A DNA stretch of 64,000 bases, taken from positions 11,904 to 75,903 of the forward strand of contig JBBQJV010000010.1 in assembly GCA_038326205.1 (NCBI GenBank). The letters run 5' to 3'. This DNA comes from UBA7672 sp038326205 (GTDB lineage: Bacteria > Pseudomonadota > Alphaproteobacteria > Caulobacterales > Hyphomonadaceae). The translations under genes and the position numbers were made by a program. A model generated the notes under the pieces. It was not told the origin of the DNA, ran no database searches, and was given only the letters and a program-made list of their open reading frames with translations. Below, one piece after another: positions 52,765-61,736 of this stretch (within the stretch, counting starts at the first letter, position 1; every line of letters begins with the position of its first letter).

Positions 52765-54152
52765 TGACTACCGAAATTCTGGTCGTCGACGACGAAGCTG
52801 ATATTCGTGAACTCGTTGGAGGCATCCTGCAGGATGAGGGCTTCATTGTCCGAACCGCAGGAAACTCAAGCGACACACTCGCCGCCGTTCGCACGCGCGC
52901 GCCACGACTGGTGGTGCTCGACGTGTGGCTGAAGGGATCGGAGTTGGATGGTCTCGGCATCCTGTCGATCCTGAAGGAAATGGATCCGTTCCTGCCCGTG
53001 GTGGTGATCTCGGGTCACGGCACGGTGGAGACTGCGGTGGAGGCGATCCGGCGCGGGGCGTACGACTATCTCGAAAAACCGTTCAAGGCAGAGAAACTCA
53101 TCGTCACGGTCCAGCGTGCGCTGGAGAATGCAGAACTGAAACGCGAGAATTCACGGCTGCGTGCGCGGTCGGCGTCTTCGCATGAACTGGTCGGCAAATC
53201 GAGCACGATGGCGCAGCTCTCCAGCTCGATCGACAAAGTCGCGCCGACCAACAGCCGCATCATGATCTCCGGACCGCCCGGTTCGGGCAAGGATCTGGTC
53301 GCGCGCCTGATTCACGAACGGTCGCTGCGTGCGACCGGGCCTTTTGTTGTCGTGAACGCGGCGGCGATCGATCCGGAGCGGGTCGAGTCTGAGTTGTTCG
53401 GCGAGGAGTTCGGCAACGGCAAGGCGCCGAAGATAGGTCTCTTTGAACAGGCTCACGCCGGCACGCTATTGCTGGACGAGATTTCGGACATGCCGCTGGC
53501 GGCGCAGAGCCGTATCCTGCGCGTGCTGGTCGATCAGCGCTTTCGTCGCCGCAATGGCGCTGACGATGTGTCCGTCGATGTCCGTGTGGTAACGACGACC
53601 GCGCGCGATCTTCGGGCCGAAATCGCCGCCGGCCGATTCCGCGAGGACCTCTACTATCGCCTCAACGTGGTGCCCGTTGACGTCCCGGCGCTGGACCGGC
53701 GCCGCGAGGATATCCCCGAACTGGTGCGTTACTTCGTGCAGCGCGTGGCGGACGCTACCGGCCTGCAGCCACGTCCGTTTTCGGACGAGGCCATAGCGGT
53801 TCTCCAGGCCAGCGAGTGGCCCGGCAACGTGCGCCAGTTGCGGAACGTGGTCGAACGCCTGCTGATCCTTACCAATGGCGAGCCGCCGGGTGCGATCACG
53901 GCGGAACACCTCCCCAGCGATTCCAATGGCGGTAGCGCTTCTGCCGCAGGGTCGATGCAGATGATCTCGATGTCCCTACGCGATGCGCGGGAGCATTTCG
54001 AACGGGAATACCTGTCGATGCAGATCACCCGGTTTGGCGGGAACGTGTCGCGTACTGCTGCCTTCATCGGCATGGAGCGATCGGCGCTGCACAGGAAGCT
54101 CAAGGCGCTGGGAGTTGATACCAGCCTCGGCCTCAAGGAAACGCAGGGCTGA
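52764..54152 (+). CDS. ntrX: NtrX response regulator lacking the GAFTGA loop
   Basis: A 462-residue regulator: receiver with Asp53 ('LVVLDVWLKGSE'), AAA+ domain with Walker A 'GPPGSGKD' and Walker B 'GTLLLDEISDM', and a C-terminal Fis-type helix-turn-helix ('VSRTAAFIGMERSALHRKLKALG'). Between 'ELFG' (about 210) and the Walker B (about 232) stands EEFGNGKAPKIGLFEQAH, without GAFTGA, as reported for several alphaproteobacterial NtrX proteins. It therefore probably acts as a DNA-binding regulator without remodelling sigma-54 holoenzyme. Confidence 0.95.
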   Translation: MTTEILVVDDEADIRELVGGILQDEGFIVRTAGNSSDTLAAVRTRAPRLVVLDVWLKGSELDGLGILSILKEMDPFLPVVVISGHGTVETAVEAIRRGAYDYLEKPFKAEKLIVTVQRALENAELKRENSRLRARSASSHELVGKSSTMAQLSSSIDKVAPTNSRIMISGPPGSGKDLVARLIHERSLRATGPFVVVNAAAIDPERVESELFGEEFGNGKAPKIGLFEQAHAGTLLLDEISDMPLAAQSRILRVLVDQRFRRRNGADDVSVDVRVVTTTARDLRAEIAAGRFREDLYYRLNVVPVDVPALDRRREDIPELVRYFVQRVADATGLQPRPFSDEAIAVLQASEWPGNVRQLRNVVERLLILTNGEPPGAITAEHLPSDSNGGSASAAGSMQMISMSLRDAREHFEREYLSMQITRFGGNVSRTAAFIGMERSALHRKLKALGVDTSLGLKETQG

Positions 54153-54345
54153 CGGGGAGACCTCACGGCTTCCCGCTGTCACAATTGAACTTGCTGCCGC
54201 AGAACAGGGCGCCCACCACTGGGACGACGCAGCAGGGGGGGCTTCAATGCGTCTCTCGATACCTTGAGGGCAAGGCATTGCTCAGCGAGCGCCGAAAGGG
54301 CTAAACATCGGTCAAGGCCCCAACAAGAGAAGGCTCGCAAAACCG

Positions 54346-54594
54346 ATGTCGGCTGACAAAAAACAGAACCTGCAGGACATTTTCCTAAACGCCGTGCGGA
54401 AAGGGAAAACACCCCTGACCGTCTTCCTTGTGAACGGCGTCAAGCTCCAGGGTATCGTCACCTGGTTCGACAATTTCTGCGTGCTGCTGAAGGGCGAAGG
54501 CCGTCCGCCGCAGCTCGTCTACAAGCACGCCATTTCTACCATTGCGCCCAATGCGCCGGTGAATCTCTTCGAGAATGAAGAGGACATGGACTAA
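54346..54594 (+). CDS. hfq: RNA chaperone Hfq
   Basis: An 82-residue Sm-like protein forming hexameric rings that pair sRNAs with mRNAs. Sm1 'FLNAVRKGKTPLTVFLVNGVKLQGIVTWFDNFCVLLKG' and Sm2 'LVYKHAISTIAP' (with the YKHA motif of the proximal face) are complete. AGAGAAGG precedes the ATG. Its presence means trans-acting sRNAs are likely in this genome. The stop touches the TTG start of hflX directly. Confidence 0.97.
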   Translation: MSADKKQNLQDIFLNAVRKGKTPLTVFLVNGVKLQGIVTWFDNFCVLLKGEGRPPQLVYKHAISTIAPNAPVNLFENEEDMD

Positions 54595-55917
54595 TTGCCA
54601 AGAGAGCTGATCGACCGCACACCGCCTGAAGAAGTCGCCGCGGTCGTATTGCCAATTCTGGGCGGCAGCGATGTTGCGCGCTCCCGGCTTGAGGAGAGCC
54701 TCGGCCTCGCAGAGGCGCTTGGCGTAAAGCTGGCTTTTTCCGAGCAGCTGAACATTCGCGAGCCACATCCGGCTCGCCTTTTTGGATCCGGCCAGCTCGA
54801 TGCCCTGTCGAAGCGATTCCAAGAAGACGGCGTGACGCTCTTCATCGTGGATGGCGCTCTGACGCCCGTGCAGCAGCGCAATCTTGAAATGGAACTCCGG
54901 CTGAAGGTCGTCGATCGCACCGGCCTGATCCTCGAGATATTCGGCCTGCGGGCACGCACCGCCGAAGGCAGGTTGCAGGTAGAGATGGCGCGGTCGCTGT
55001 ATGAGCGGTCGCGGCTGGTGCGGACGTGGACCCACCTTGAACGCCAGCGTGGCGGCTTCGGCTTCCTCGGCGGTCCCGGCGAGAGCCAGCTGGAGACCGA
55101 CAGGCGATTGCTCGACAAACGCATCGCGGGATTTCGGCGGGAGCTGGAGGATGTGCGCCGCACGCGGCGGCTGCAGCGCGACGGTCGCGCACGGCGCGGC
55201 GCACCAGTGGCGGCGATCGTCGGCTATACCAATGCCGGAAAGTCGACGCTGTTCAACCGGCTGACGTCATCCGACGTGCTCGCGGCGGATATGCCGTTCG
55301 CGACGCTGGATCCCACCGCGCGCGAGATCGTGGCGGCGTCTGGCCGACGGATCGCCATGGTGGACACGGTCGGCTTCATCACCGACCTGCCGACAACGCT
55401 GGTGGCTGCGTTCCGCGCGACGCTGGAGGAGGCGATGGAGGCGGACGTGCTGATCCATGTGCGCGACATCGCGCATCCGGACACCGAATATCAGGCAAAC
55501 GACGTTTACGGTATTCTCGAACAGCTAGAGGAAACCACCAAGCTGGACCGGCCGCCGGTGCTCGAGGTCTGGAACAAGGCCGACCTGCTGGACGAGACGA
55601 CCCGGAGCGTGCTGGCCCGGCGGGCCGCAGATCACGCGCCACCGGCCATGCTGGTCTCGGCGACCACAGGGCAGGGGGCAGATGAACTACTGTTCCACAT
55701 CGAGGGAGCGCTGTTCGGCAACCGCCGTCCGCGCGTGGTGACCATTCCGGCAGCGGACGGTCGGCTGCACGCTTGGATTCACACTAATTGCGAAGTGACG
55801 TCCGAACAGCTTGTTGGCGAGAGTGAGCTTCGGATGGATGTCTACATGACTGACGAGGACGCGACCCGGATCGTTGCCATGTCGGCCGGCGTCAGGGTGG
55901 AAGACGAAGCGCGCTAG
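54595..55917 (+). CDS. hflX: GTPase HflX
   Basis: A 440-residue ribosome-splitting GTPase active in stress. The N-terminal domain has 'GSGQLDALS', 'TGLILEIFGLRARTAEGRLQVE' and the Gly-rich 'GGFGFLGGPGESQLETDRR'. The G domain has G1 'GYTNAGKST' (about 210-218), G3 'DTVGF' and G4 'NKAD'. A TTG directly after the hfq stop is the first usable start, so translation is probably coupled to hfq. Confidence 0.94.
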   Translation: MPRELIDRTPPEEVAAVVLPILGGSDVARSRLEESLGLAEALGVKLAFSEQLNIREPHPARLFGSGQLDALSKRFQEDGVTLFIVDGALTPVQQRNLEMELRLKVVDRTGLILEIFGLRARTAEGRLQVEMARSLYERSRLVRTWTHLERQRGGFGFLGGPGESQLETDRRLLDKRIAGFRRELEDVRRTRRLQRDGRARRGAPVAAIVGYTNAGKSTLFNRLTSSDVLAADMPFATLDPTAREIVAASGRRIAMVDTVGFITDLPTTLVAAFRATLEEAMEADVLIHVRDIAHPDTEYQANDVYGILEQLEETTKLDRPPVLEVWNKADLLDETTRSVLARRAADHAPPAMLVSATTGQGADELLFHIEGALFGNRRPRVVTIPAADGRLHAWIHTNCEVTSEQLVGESELRMDVYMTDEDATRIVAMSAGVRVEDEAR

Positions 55918-55933
55918 CGCAGGAGAGGCAGTC

Positions 55934-56800
55934 ATGCGGAAGTCCCTAGCTTTAGTCGCAACGGCTATCCTGCTGCTGAGCGCCTGCCAGTCGCCGGTGC
56001 TTCCCGCTTACATGACCGACCCGGCGCACGACCCAGTCCATCCTGCACGCATGGAGGTCCTGCACATTCCGAGCGGCGGCGTGGAGATCAACGGCGTTGC
56101 CTATCTAGCCGCAGGTGAAGGCGTGCACCCCACGCTGGTGATCGCTCATGGTTGGCCGGGCAATGAGAAGAACCTCGATCTTGCGCAGGCTGTGCGGCGT
56201 GCAGGGTGGAACGCCGTAACGTTCAACTATCGCGGCAGTTGGGGCAGTCCCGGCGAATTTCATTTTGCGCAGGTGCCGGAGGATGCAGCCAATGTGATCG
56301 CGTGGCTTCGTACGCCTGATGTTGCGGCAAAGTTCGGCGTCGATCCATCGCGGATTGCGCTCGCTGGCCACAGCATGGGTGGATGGGCGACCGCGATGAC
56401 GGCCTCCAGAGATCCAGCGCTGATCGGCGCCGTGTTGATTTCGGCGGCGGACATGGCCTCGCTGAGCGCCATGCCGCGCGCGATGCTGGTGAAAGCGGCG
56501 TCCGAGAATGCGGAGACACTGGTGACCACGCCGGAGAAGATGGCGGATGAATTGGCGGCTGGAGCGAAGCCTTTCGCCCTGCAGAACTCAGCGGCGGGGC
56601 TCGCGAAGCTGCCTGTGCTGGTGCTGTCTTCGGACGACGGGCTCGCGCCGAGAACAGATGCGCTGGCGGCTTCCATCCTCGCCTTGGGCGGCAAGATGCA
56701 GGCCCAACACTTTACCACCGACCACAGCTATTCCGACGCCCGCCTCGAGCTTCAGACAGCTGTGATCGCCTGGCTGGGGACCCTGCCGGGACTGAAATAG
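55934..56800 (+). CDS. Alpha/beta hydrolase lipoprotein
   Basis: A 288-residue lipoprotein (lipobox LSAC) with a serine hydrolase fold: 'TLVIAHGWPGNEKNLDLA' oxyanion region, nucleophile elbow 'LAGHSMGGW', acid Asp in 'LSSDDGLAPR' and His in 'TTDHSYSDARL'. Similar to dienelactone hydrolase/acyl-peptidase-type enzymes of the periplasm; substrate unknown. The ATG at 55934 follows AGGAGAGG, 17 bases after the hflX stop, so it is probably the last gene of the ntr-hfq-hflX transcript. Confidence 0.87.
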   Translation: MRKSLALVATAILLLSACQSPVLPAYMTDPAHDPVHPARMEVLHIPSGGVEINGVAYLAAGEGVHPTLVIAHGWPGNEKNLDLAQAVRRAGWNAVTFNYRGSWGSPGEFHFAQVPEDAANVIAWLRTPDVAAKFGVDPSRIALAGHSMGGWATAMTASRDPALIGAVLISAADMASLSAMPRAMLVKAASENAETLVTTPEKMADELAAGAKPFALQNSAAGLAKLPVLVLSSDDGLAPRTDALAASILALGGKMQAQHFTTDHSYSDARLELQTAVIAWLGTLPGLK

Positions 56801-56824
56801 TCGAACCTGCCAGAAGGAGCGGGA

Positions 56825-56899
<75 letters not shown>

Positions 56900-56929
56900 A
56901 TCCCGCTTAAGGAGCGTCCGCATAACGGA

Positions 56930-56958
56930 AACACCTCCCATTGGGAAGGGGAGGTGTT
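56930..56958. repeat. Extragenic hairpin upstream of tRNA-Thr
   Basis: A perfect 10-bp inverted repeat AACACCTCCC/GGGAGGTGTT with a 9-base loop. It lies upstream of the minus-strand tRNA and before the small plus-strand gene. No T-tract is attached. Such CACCTCCC palindromes occur as dispersed intergenic elements in some alphaproteobacteria. Confidence 0.4.
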
Positions 56959-56970
56959 ATTGAGGCCATC

Positions 56971-57135
56971 ATGTCGCGGAAAAGTCCCGAAAAGCCAATG
57001 AAACCGGTCACGGCGGCCGATGTTCGAGCCAGAAGGCTGGCTGAAGCGCTGCGGGCGAACCTGAAGCGCCGCAAATCCGTTGCGTCGCCAGAGTCGGCGG
57101 ACAGCATGGGAAAATCGGAAACCGCCGATGAATAG
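56971..57135 (+). CDS. Small basic protein upstream of murA
   Basis: A 54-residue highly charged protein, 'TAADVRARRLAEALRANLKRRK' being its core helix, with no signal or hydrophobic segment. Short proteins with an 'RLAEALRANLRRRK' helix are common in alphaproteobacteria, so I take it as a real gene. Basic charge suggests nucleic-acid binding, but that is inference. The RBS is weak (GAGG, 8 bases upstream). Confidence 0.6.
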   Translation: MSRKSPEKPMKPVTAADVRARRLAEALRANLKRRKSVASPESADSMGKSETADE

Positions 57136-57184
57136 CCTGCAGCGCGCCTTGTGCAGGCCGGATTCGGCACCATAACCAACAATC

Positions 57185-58459
57185 ATGGACAAGCTTTCGA
57201 TTCTCGGAAATGGCCCGCTTGAAGGCCGAATTCCCGTCTCTGGCGCCAAGAACTCGGCGCTGAAGCTGATGGCGGCCTCGCTCCTCTGCGAGGAGCCACT
57301 GGTGCTCACCTCGATGCCGAACCTCGCGGATACGCGGTTCATGGCGGACTTGCTGAAGAGCCTGGGCGTCGAAGTGGAGTGGCCGAAGGGAGAGGCTCTG
57401 TGCCGGCTGCATGCGGCCAACATCTCCTCGACGATCGCGCCGTACGATCTCGTCCGGAAGATGCGCGCGACGTTCAACGTGCTCGGGCCGCTGCTGGCGC
57501 GCGTGGGTCATGCGACCGTGTCGCTGCCGGGTGGCTGCGCCATCGGCGCTCGTCCGGTGGACCTGCACTTGAAGGCGTTCGAAGCCATGGGCGCCGATAT
57601 CGTCATCGAGCAGGGCTACGTGAAAGCTGCGGCGCTGCGTGGTCTCAAGGGTGCGCACATCGTGTTCCCATTCGTGTCGGTTGGCGCGACCGAACATGCG
57701 ATGCTGGCGGCGGTGCTGGCCGACGGGGAGACAATCCTCGAGAATTCAGCGTGCGAACCGGAAATCGGCGACCTTGCGATCTGTCTCAATGCGTGCGGCG
57801 CGAAAGTGACGGGCTATGGCACTCCGGTTATCCGCATTCAGGGTGTGGCGAAACTCAGCGGCGCGCGGCATGACGTGATCGCGGACCGGATCGAGGCCGG
57901 CACGTTCTGTATTGCTGCGGCAGCGACAGGTGGCAACGTATTGGTAGAAGGCGCGCGGGCCGAAGATCTCGGGGCGCTGATCGATTGTCTGCATCAGGCC
58001 GGTGTGACCGTCGAGGTCGAGCCCAAGGGACTGCGGATCAAGCGCGATCCGTCAACACCGATCAAGCCGGTGGATGTGCAGACGCAGCCGCACCCCGGCT
58101 TTCCAACCGATCTGCAGGCGCAGTTCATGGCGCTGATGTGCATCGCCGACGGGACCAGCACGATCCGCGAGAACATCTTCGAGAACCGCTTCATGCACGC
58201 GCCGGAGTTGAGCCGGCTGGGCGCCAACATCACGGTGCGCGGCAATGAGGCCATCGTGAAGGGCGTGCCGAAGCTGCATGCGGCGCCCGTCATGGCGACC
58301 GACCTACGCGCCTCAGTGAGCCTCGTGATCGCAGCGATGGTGGCCGAGGGCGAGACAACGGTTAATCGCATCTACCATCTCGATCGCGGCTTTGAACGTC
58401 TGGAAGAGAAGCTCGGCAGGTGCGGGGCCAAAATCACCCGCGAGGGCGGGTCCGCTTGA
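57185..58459 (+). CDS. murA: UDP-N-acetylglucosamine 1-carboxyvinyltransferase
   Basis: First committed step of peptidoglycan synthesis: enolpyruvyl transfer from PEP to UDP-GlcNAc. The 424-residue protein has Lys22-Asn23 ('SGAKNSALKL'), Cys118 in the flexible loop 'SLPGGCAIGARPVDLHL' (so fosfomycin-sensitive by that criterion), and 'VQTQPHPGFPTDLQAQ'. Starts at the ATG of 'MDKLSILGNGPLEG'. The downstream genes DUF2948-hisD-UPF0262 follow in the usual alphaproteobacterial order. Confidence 0.97.
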   Translation: MDKLSILGNGPLEGRIPVSGAKNSALKLMAASLLCEEPLVLTSMPNLADTRFMADLLKSLGVEVEWPKGEALCRLHAANISSTIAPYDLVRKMRATFNVLGPLLARVGHATVSLPGGCAIGARPVDLHLKAFEAMGADIVIEQGYVKAAALRGLKGAHIVFPFVSVGATEHAMLAAVLADGETILENSACEPEIGDLAICLNACGAKVTGYGTPVIRIQGVAKLSGARHDVIADRIEAGTFCIAAAATGGNVLVEGARAEDLGALIDCLHQAGVTVEVEPKGLRIKRDPSTPIKPVDVQTQPHPGFPTDLQAQFMALMCIADGTSTIRENIFENRFMHAPELSRLGANITVRGNEAIVKGVPKLHAAPVMATDLRASVSLVIAAMVAEGETTVNRIYHLDRGFERLEEKLGRCGAKITREGGSA

Positions 58460-58575
58460 GGCTGGCCGCCTGAAACTGGCGGGACGCCGTGTCGCTGGAG
58501 CGGGCTCGATTTCTGGTTTAGTGAATGCCCGGTCGTGGACGGGGACCGCCCAGCACGGCGAACAGGCTATTTTCC

Positions 58576-59034
58576 ATGCGCCCGAATGAGGATCACGTTT
58601 TGAGCGCTCTCAAGCTTCTGGCCGAAGATGCCGAAGGGCTGGCCATCGTTGCGGCTGCCTCGCAGGACGGTCTTGTGAAACCGCAGGACATCAAGTTCGA
58701 CACAAAGTCGCGGACGTTCGGGCTCGAGATCAACCGCTTCCAATGGGAGCGGGCAGGCAAGCGCATGCCGTTCTTTCGTTCGCGCGCGGTGCTGGCATTC
58801 GTGGGCGTCGAGAGCGTGCGGAGCCGGAGCGTATCGAAGGACATCGATGCTGTGCATTCACTCATGGATGTGAGGTTCGAGCCCGCGGCTCAACCGCCCG
58901 GTGGCGTCTTGACGCTGTTCTTCTCTGGGCGGACGCAGATTCAGCTGAACGTCGAATGCATCGACGTGACGCTGGCGGATATCGGACCAGCTTGGCCGAC
59001 GCGGCGGCGGCCGGATCACGAGAAGAAGTCATGA
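58576..59034 (+). CDS. DUF2948 family protein
   Basis: A 152-residue soluble protein with the DUF2948 pattern: 'LKLLAEDAEGLAIVAAASQDGLVKPQDIKFD', 'RFQWER', 'RSRAVLAFVGVESVRSR', 'LMDVRFEP', 'GGVLTLFFSGRTQIQLNVECIDVTLADIGPAW'. The family is almost confined to alphaproteobacteria, between murA and hisD, and has no known function. The ATG at 58576 begins the conserved part. Its stop overlaps hisD by ATGA. Confidence 0.9.
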   Translation: MRPNEDHVLSALKLLAEDAEGLAIVAAASQDGLVKPQDIKFDTKSRTFGLEINRFQWERAGKRMPFFRSRAVLAFVGVESVRSRSVSKDIDAVHSLMDVRFEPAAQPPGGVLTLFFSGRTQIQLNVECIDVTLADIGPAWPTRRRPDHEKKS

Positions 59035-60329
59035 GCGTCCGGCGCTTCAATGCCGCCGACGCCGGGTTCACCGCAGCGTTTGGCAAATTTTTGGCGTTGC
59101 GCCGCGCGCAGGGCACCGAGGACGTTCATCTGGCGACGGCTGTCATCGTGCGCGACGTGCGCGAGGGTGGCGGTGAAGCGGTGGCGGCGTACACGCTTCG
59201 GTTCGACCGGATCGTTGTTGGTGAGAAGACGCTGCAATCCAAGGACATTGACCTGCTGGAACAGGCGGAACGGTGTGAACCGGCAGTCCGTGAGGCGTTG
59301 GATTTCGCAGCAGACCGGATCGAGACCTATCACGCCCAGCAGAAGCCGCTGGACCACAGCTTTACCGATCCGAGCGGGTTGGAACTCGGCTGGCGGTGGA
59401 CGCCGGTTGATGCAGTTGGGCTCTACGTGCCGGGCGGGCGGGCGAGCTATCCCAGTTCGGTCCTTATGAATGCGATCCCGGCGAAAGCTGCCGGCGTTAA
59501 GCGGATTGCGATGGTGTCGCCGGTCCCGGGCGGCCAGTTCAATCCCGCTGTGGCTTATGCGGCAGTGCGCGCGGGCGTGACGGAGTTCTACCCCATCGGT
59601 GGCGCGCAGGCGGTTGCGGCGCTGGCCTATGGCGCAGGCGATCTGAAGTCGGTCGACAAGATTGTCGGGCCCGGAAACACCTATGTAGCTGCCGCCAAGC
59701 GCATCGTGTTTGGCGATGTGGGTATCGACACGATTGCCGGGCCTTCCGAGATCACGGTGATAGGCGACAACCAGAACAAGCCGGAATGGATTGCAGCGGA
59801 CCTGCTGAGTCAGGCCGAGCATGATCCGCTCGCGCAGTCGATCCTGATCACTGATGATGGCGCGTGGGCCGATGCGGTCGAAGCTGCCGTCGAACAGCAG
59901 ATCATCGCGCTGGCGACGTCAAAGACAGCAGTGCAGGCGTGGCGCGACTATGGCGCCATCGTCATCTCGCCTTTGAGCCTCGCAGCGGAGATCGTGAACC
60001 AGATTGCGCCAGAGCATGTGGAGATCGCCACGGCGGATCCCGACGCCATCGCGAAAGACATCCGCCACTCAGGAGCGATCTTCCTCGGGCGTTGGGCGCC
60101 GGAAGCGCTTGGCGACTATGTGACGGGCTCCAACCACGTGCTGCCGACGTCTGGTGCAGCACGGTTTGCGTCAGGCTTGTCCGTACTCGACTTCATGAAG
60201 CGCACGTCCATCCAGCGCATCAGTGAGAAAGGCTTCCACCATCTCGCGCAGGCGGCGGAAACGCTAGCCGCATCCGAAGGCTTGCCCGCGCACGGCCTCT
60301 CCGTCTCGATCCGCAGGGGCGGCGGATGA
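59031..60329 (+). CDS. hisD: Histidinol dehydrogenase
   Basis: Zinc enzyme oxidising L-histidinol to histidine in two NAD-dependent steps. The 432-residue protein has 'GLYVPGGRASYPSSVLM', 'IVGPGNTYVAAAKR', zinc ligands Gln261 and His264 in 'LLSQAEHDP', and the general base region 'QIAPEHVEI' plus 'HSGAIFLG'. It is separated from other his genes. The frame is open 96 codons further upstream within DUF2948, but the ATG at 59031 is coupled to the previous stop and begins the conserved protein. Confidence 0.96.
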   Translation: MSVRRFNAADAGFTAAFGKFLALRRAQGTEDVHLATAVIVRDVREGGGEAVAAYTLRFDRIVVGEKTLQSKDIDLLEQAERCEPAVREALDFAADRIETYHAQQKPLDHSFTDPSGLELGWRWTPVDAVGLYVPGGRASYPSSVLMNAIPAKAAGVKRIAMVSPVPGGQFNPAVAYAAVRAGVTEFYPIGGAQAVAALAYGAGDLKSVDKIVGPGNTYVAAAKRIVFGDVGIDTIAGPSEITVIGDNQNKPEWIAADLLSQAEHDPLAQSILITDDGAWADAVEAAVEQQIIALATSKTAVQAWRDYGAIVISPLSLAAEIVNQIAPEHVEIATADPDAIAKDIRHSGAIFLGRWAPEALGDYVTGSNHVLPTSGAARFASGLSVLDFMKRTSIQRISEKGFHHLAQAAETLAASEGLPAHGLSVSIRRGGG

Positions 60330-60799
60330 CAAGCAAAGCCCGCATCGCTTCGATCGAGATCGACGACAAGAGCCTCGCGCCCGCCGGTCCTGATGCGGAG
60401 CATGAGCGTAAGGTCGCAATCTTTGATCTGCTCGAAACCAACCACTTCAAGGTCATCGGCCACGAAGGCGGGCCCTACAATGTCGTCCTGTCGCTGGCGG
60501 ACAACCGCCTCGTGTTCGACATCGCCGAGCAGGATGGCACAGCCGTCCGCAAACTGATGCTATCGCTCACCGCTCTGCGGCGGGTGATCAAGGACTACTT
60601 TATGATCTGCGATAGTTATTATGACGCGATCCGCAGCTCGACGCCCTCGCAGATCGAGGCCATCGATATGGGGCGGCGGGGGTTGCACAATGAGGGGTCC
60701 CAGGTGCTCACCGAGCGGCTGGCGGAGAAGGCGGAGGTCGACTTTGACACCGCCCGCCGGCTTTTCACGCTGGTCTGCGCATTACACGCAAGAAGTTGA
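60326..60799 (+). CDS. UPF0262 family protein
   Basis: A 157-residue soluble protein of UPF0262: 'ERKVAIFDLLETNHFKVIGHEGGPYNVVLSLADNRLVFDI', 'SLTALRRVIKDYFMICDSYYDAIRSSTPSQIEAIDMGRRGLHNEGSQVLTERL', and 'DFDTARRLFTLVCALHAR'. Conserved in alphaproteobacteria next to hisD; function unknown. Its start overlaps hisD (ATGA). The usual low-molecular-weight phosphatase gene between UPF0262 and infA in relatives is absent here. Confidence 0.93.
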   Translation: MTSKARIASIEIDDKSLAPAGPDAEHERKVAIFDLLETNHFKVIGHEGGPYNVVLSLADNRLVFDIAEQDGTAVRKLMLSLTALRRVIKDYFMICDSYYDAIRSSTPSQIEAIDMGRRGLHNEGSQVLTERLAEKAEVDFDTARRLFTLVCALHARS

Positions 60800-60888
60800 A
60801 ACAACGAATAAATGCAGGAATCGACGAATCCCCGGGAAAGCGTGTATAGGGGCCTCGCGAATGACCAGACGCCGCTAAAGGGAGTTGC

Positions 60889-61107
60889 ATGGCGAAGGAA
60901 GAACTTATCGAGTTTGAAGGCACGATCGTTGAACTCCTGCCCAACGCGACCTTTCGCGTTAAGCTGAGCAACGATCATGAAATCATTGGGCATACGGCCG
61001 GGAAAATGCGGAAAAACCGCATTCGCGTCCTCACGGGCGACAAGGTGCTCATCGAGATGACGCCCTACGACCTGACCAAGGGCCGCATCACTTATCGCTT
61101 CAAGTGA
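60889..61107 (+). CDS. infA: Translation initiation factor IF-1
   Basis: A 72-residue OB-fold protein binding the A site of the 30S subunit. 'EELIEFEGTIVELLPNATFRVKL', 'HTAGKMRKNRIRVLTGDKV' and 'YDLTKGRITYRFK' match IF-1 throughout. Preceded by AAAGGGAG at good spacing. A weak promoter-like TCGACG-18 bases-TATAGG (60821-60850) lies in the 89-base gap. The stop overlaps the maf start (GTGA). Confidence 0.97.
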   Translation: MAKEELIEFEGTIVELLPNATFRVKLSNDHEIIGHTAGKMRKNRIRVLTGDKVLIEMTPYDLTKGRITYRFK

Positions 61108-61736
61108 GCAAAGCCTCCGGGGCCGTTCCAGGGCTTGCGCTCGCCAGCGCGAGCCCCAGACGGCTGGACCTGCTTCGGCAGGTTGGGCTTGTGCCGGACC
61201 GGGTCGCCCCCGCCGACATCGACGAAACGCCGCTGCGTGACGAGCGCCCGCGCCAGCTTGCCTTGCGGCTGGCCGTGCAGAAGGGCGAGGCCGCGCGCGC
61301 CGGCGCGTCTAGTAGTAATATGGAAGGCTACTACGTGCTGTCGGCGGATACGGTCGTGGCGGTCGGCCGCCGCATCCTGCCCAAGGCCGAGACCGAGGCG
61401 GATGTCCGCGCCTGTCTCAAGCTGCTGTCGGGTCGCAAGCATGACGTGCTGACCGGCGTGGCTGTATTCGCCCCTGATGGCCGGCAGGCCTCGCGGCTGG
61501 TTGAGGCGCAGGTCGATTTCAAGCGGCTCTCCCACGAGGAGACCGAAGGCTATGTCGCGAGCGGCGAGTGGCGCGGCAAGGCGGGCGGTTATGGCATACA
61601 GGGCCGGGCAGGCGCGTTCGTCATCGAAGTCTCCGGCTCCTATCCGGCCATTGTCGGTCTGCCGCTCTACGAAACCGTCGCGATGCTGGAGGGCCTCGGC
61701 TATCCGGTGGCGAAGCGCTGGATGACGCCAGTATGA
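61104..61736 (+). CDS. Maf-family nucleotide pyrophosphatase
   Basis: A 210-residue Maf protein, hydrolysing non-canonical or modified NTPs to monophosphates. 'LALASASPRRLDLLRQVGL', 'SADTVVAVGRRIL', 'HDVLTGVAVF' and 'WRGKAGGYGIQGRAGAF' with the conserved 'GxAGxYxIQG' are diagnostic. The GTG start lies in the infA stop, and its stop overlaps the RNase gene (ATGA). Specificity (dTTP/UTP versus m7GTP) is not clear; a few extra residues (SSSN) follow the first helix. Confidence 0.93.
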   Translation: MSKASGAVPGLALASASPRRLDLLRQVGLVPDRVAPADIDETPLRDERPRQLALRLAVQKGEAARAGASSSNMEGYYVLSADTVVAVGRRILPKAETEADVRACLKLLSGRKHDVLTGVAVFAPDGRQASRLVEAQVDFKRLSHEETEGYVASGEWRGKAGGYGIQGRAGAFVIEVSGSYPAIVGLPLYETVAMLEGLGYPVAKRWMTPV

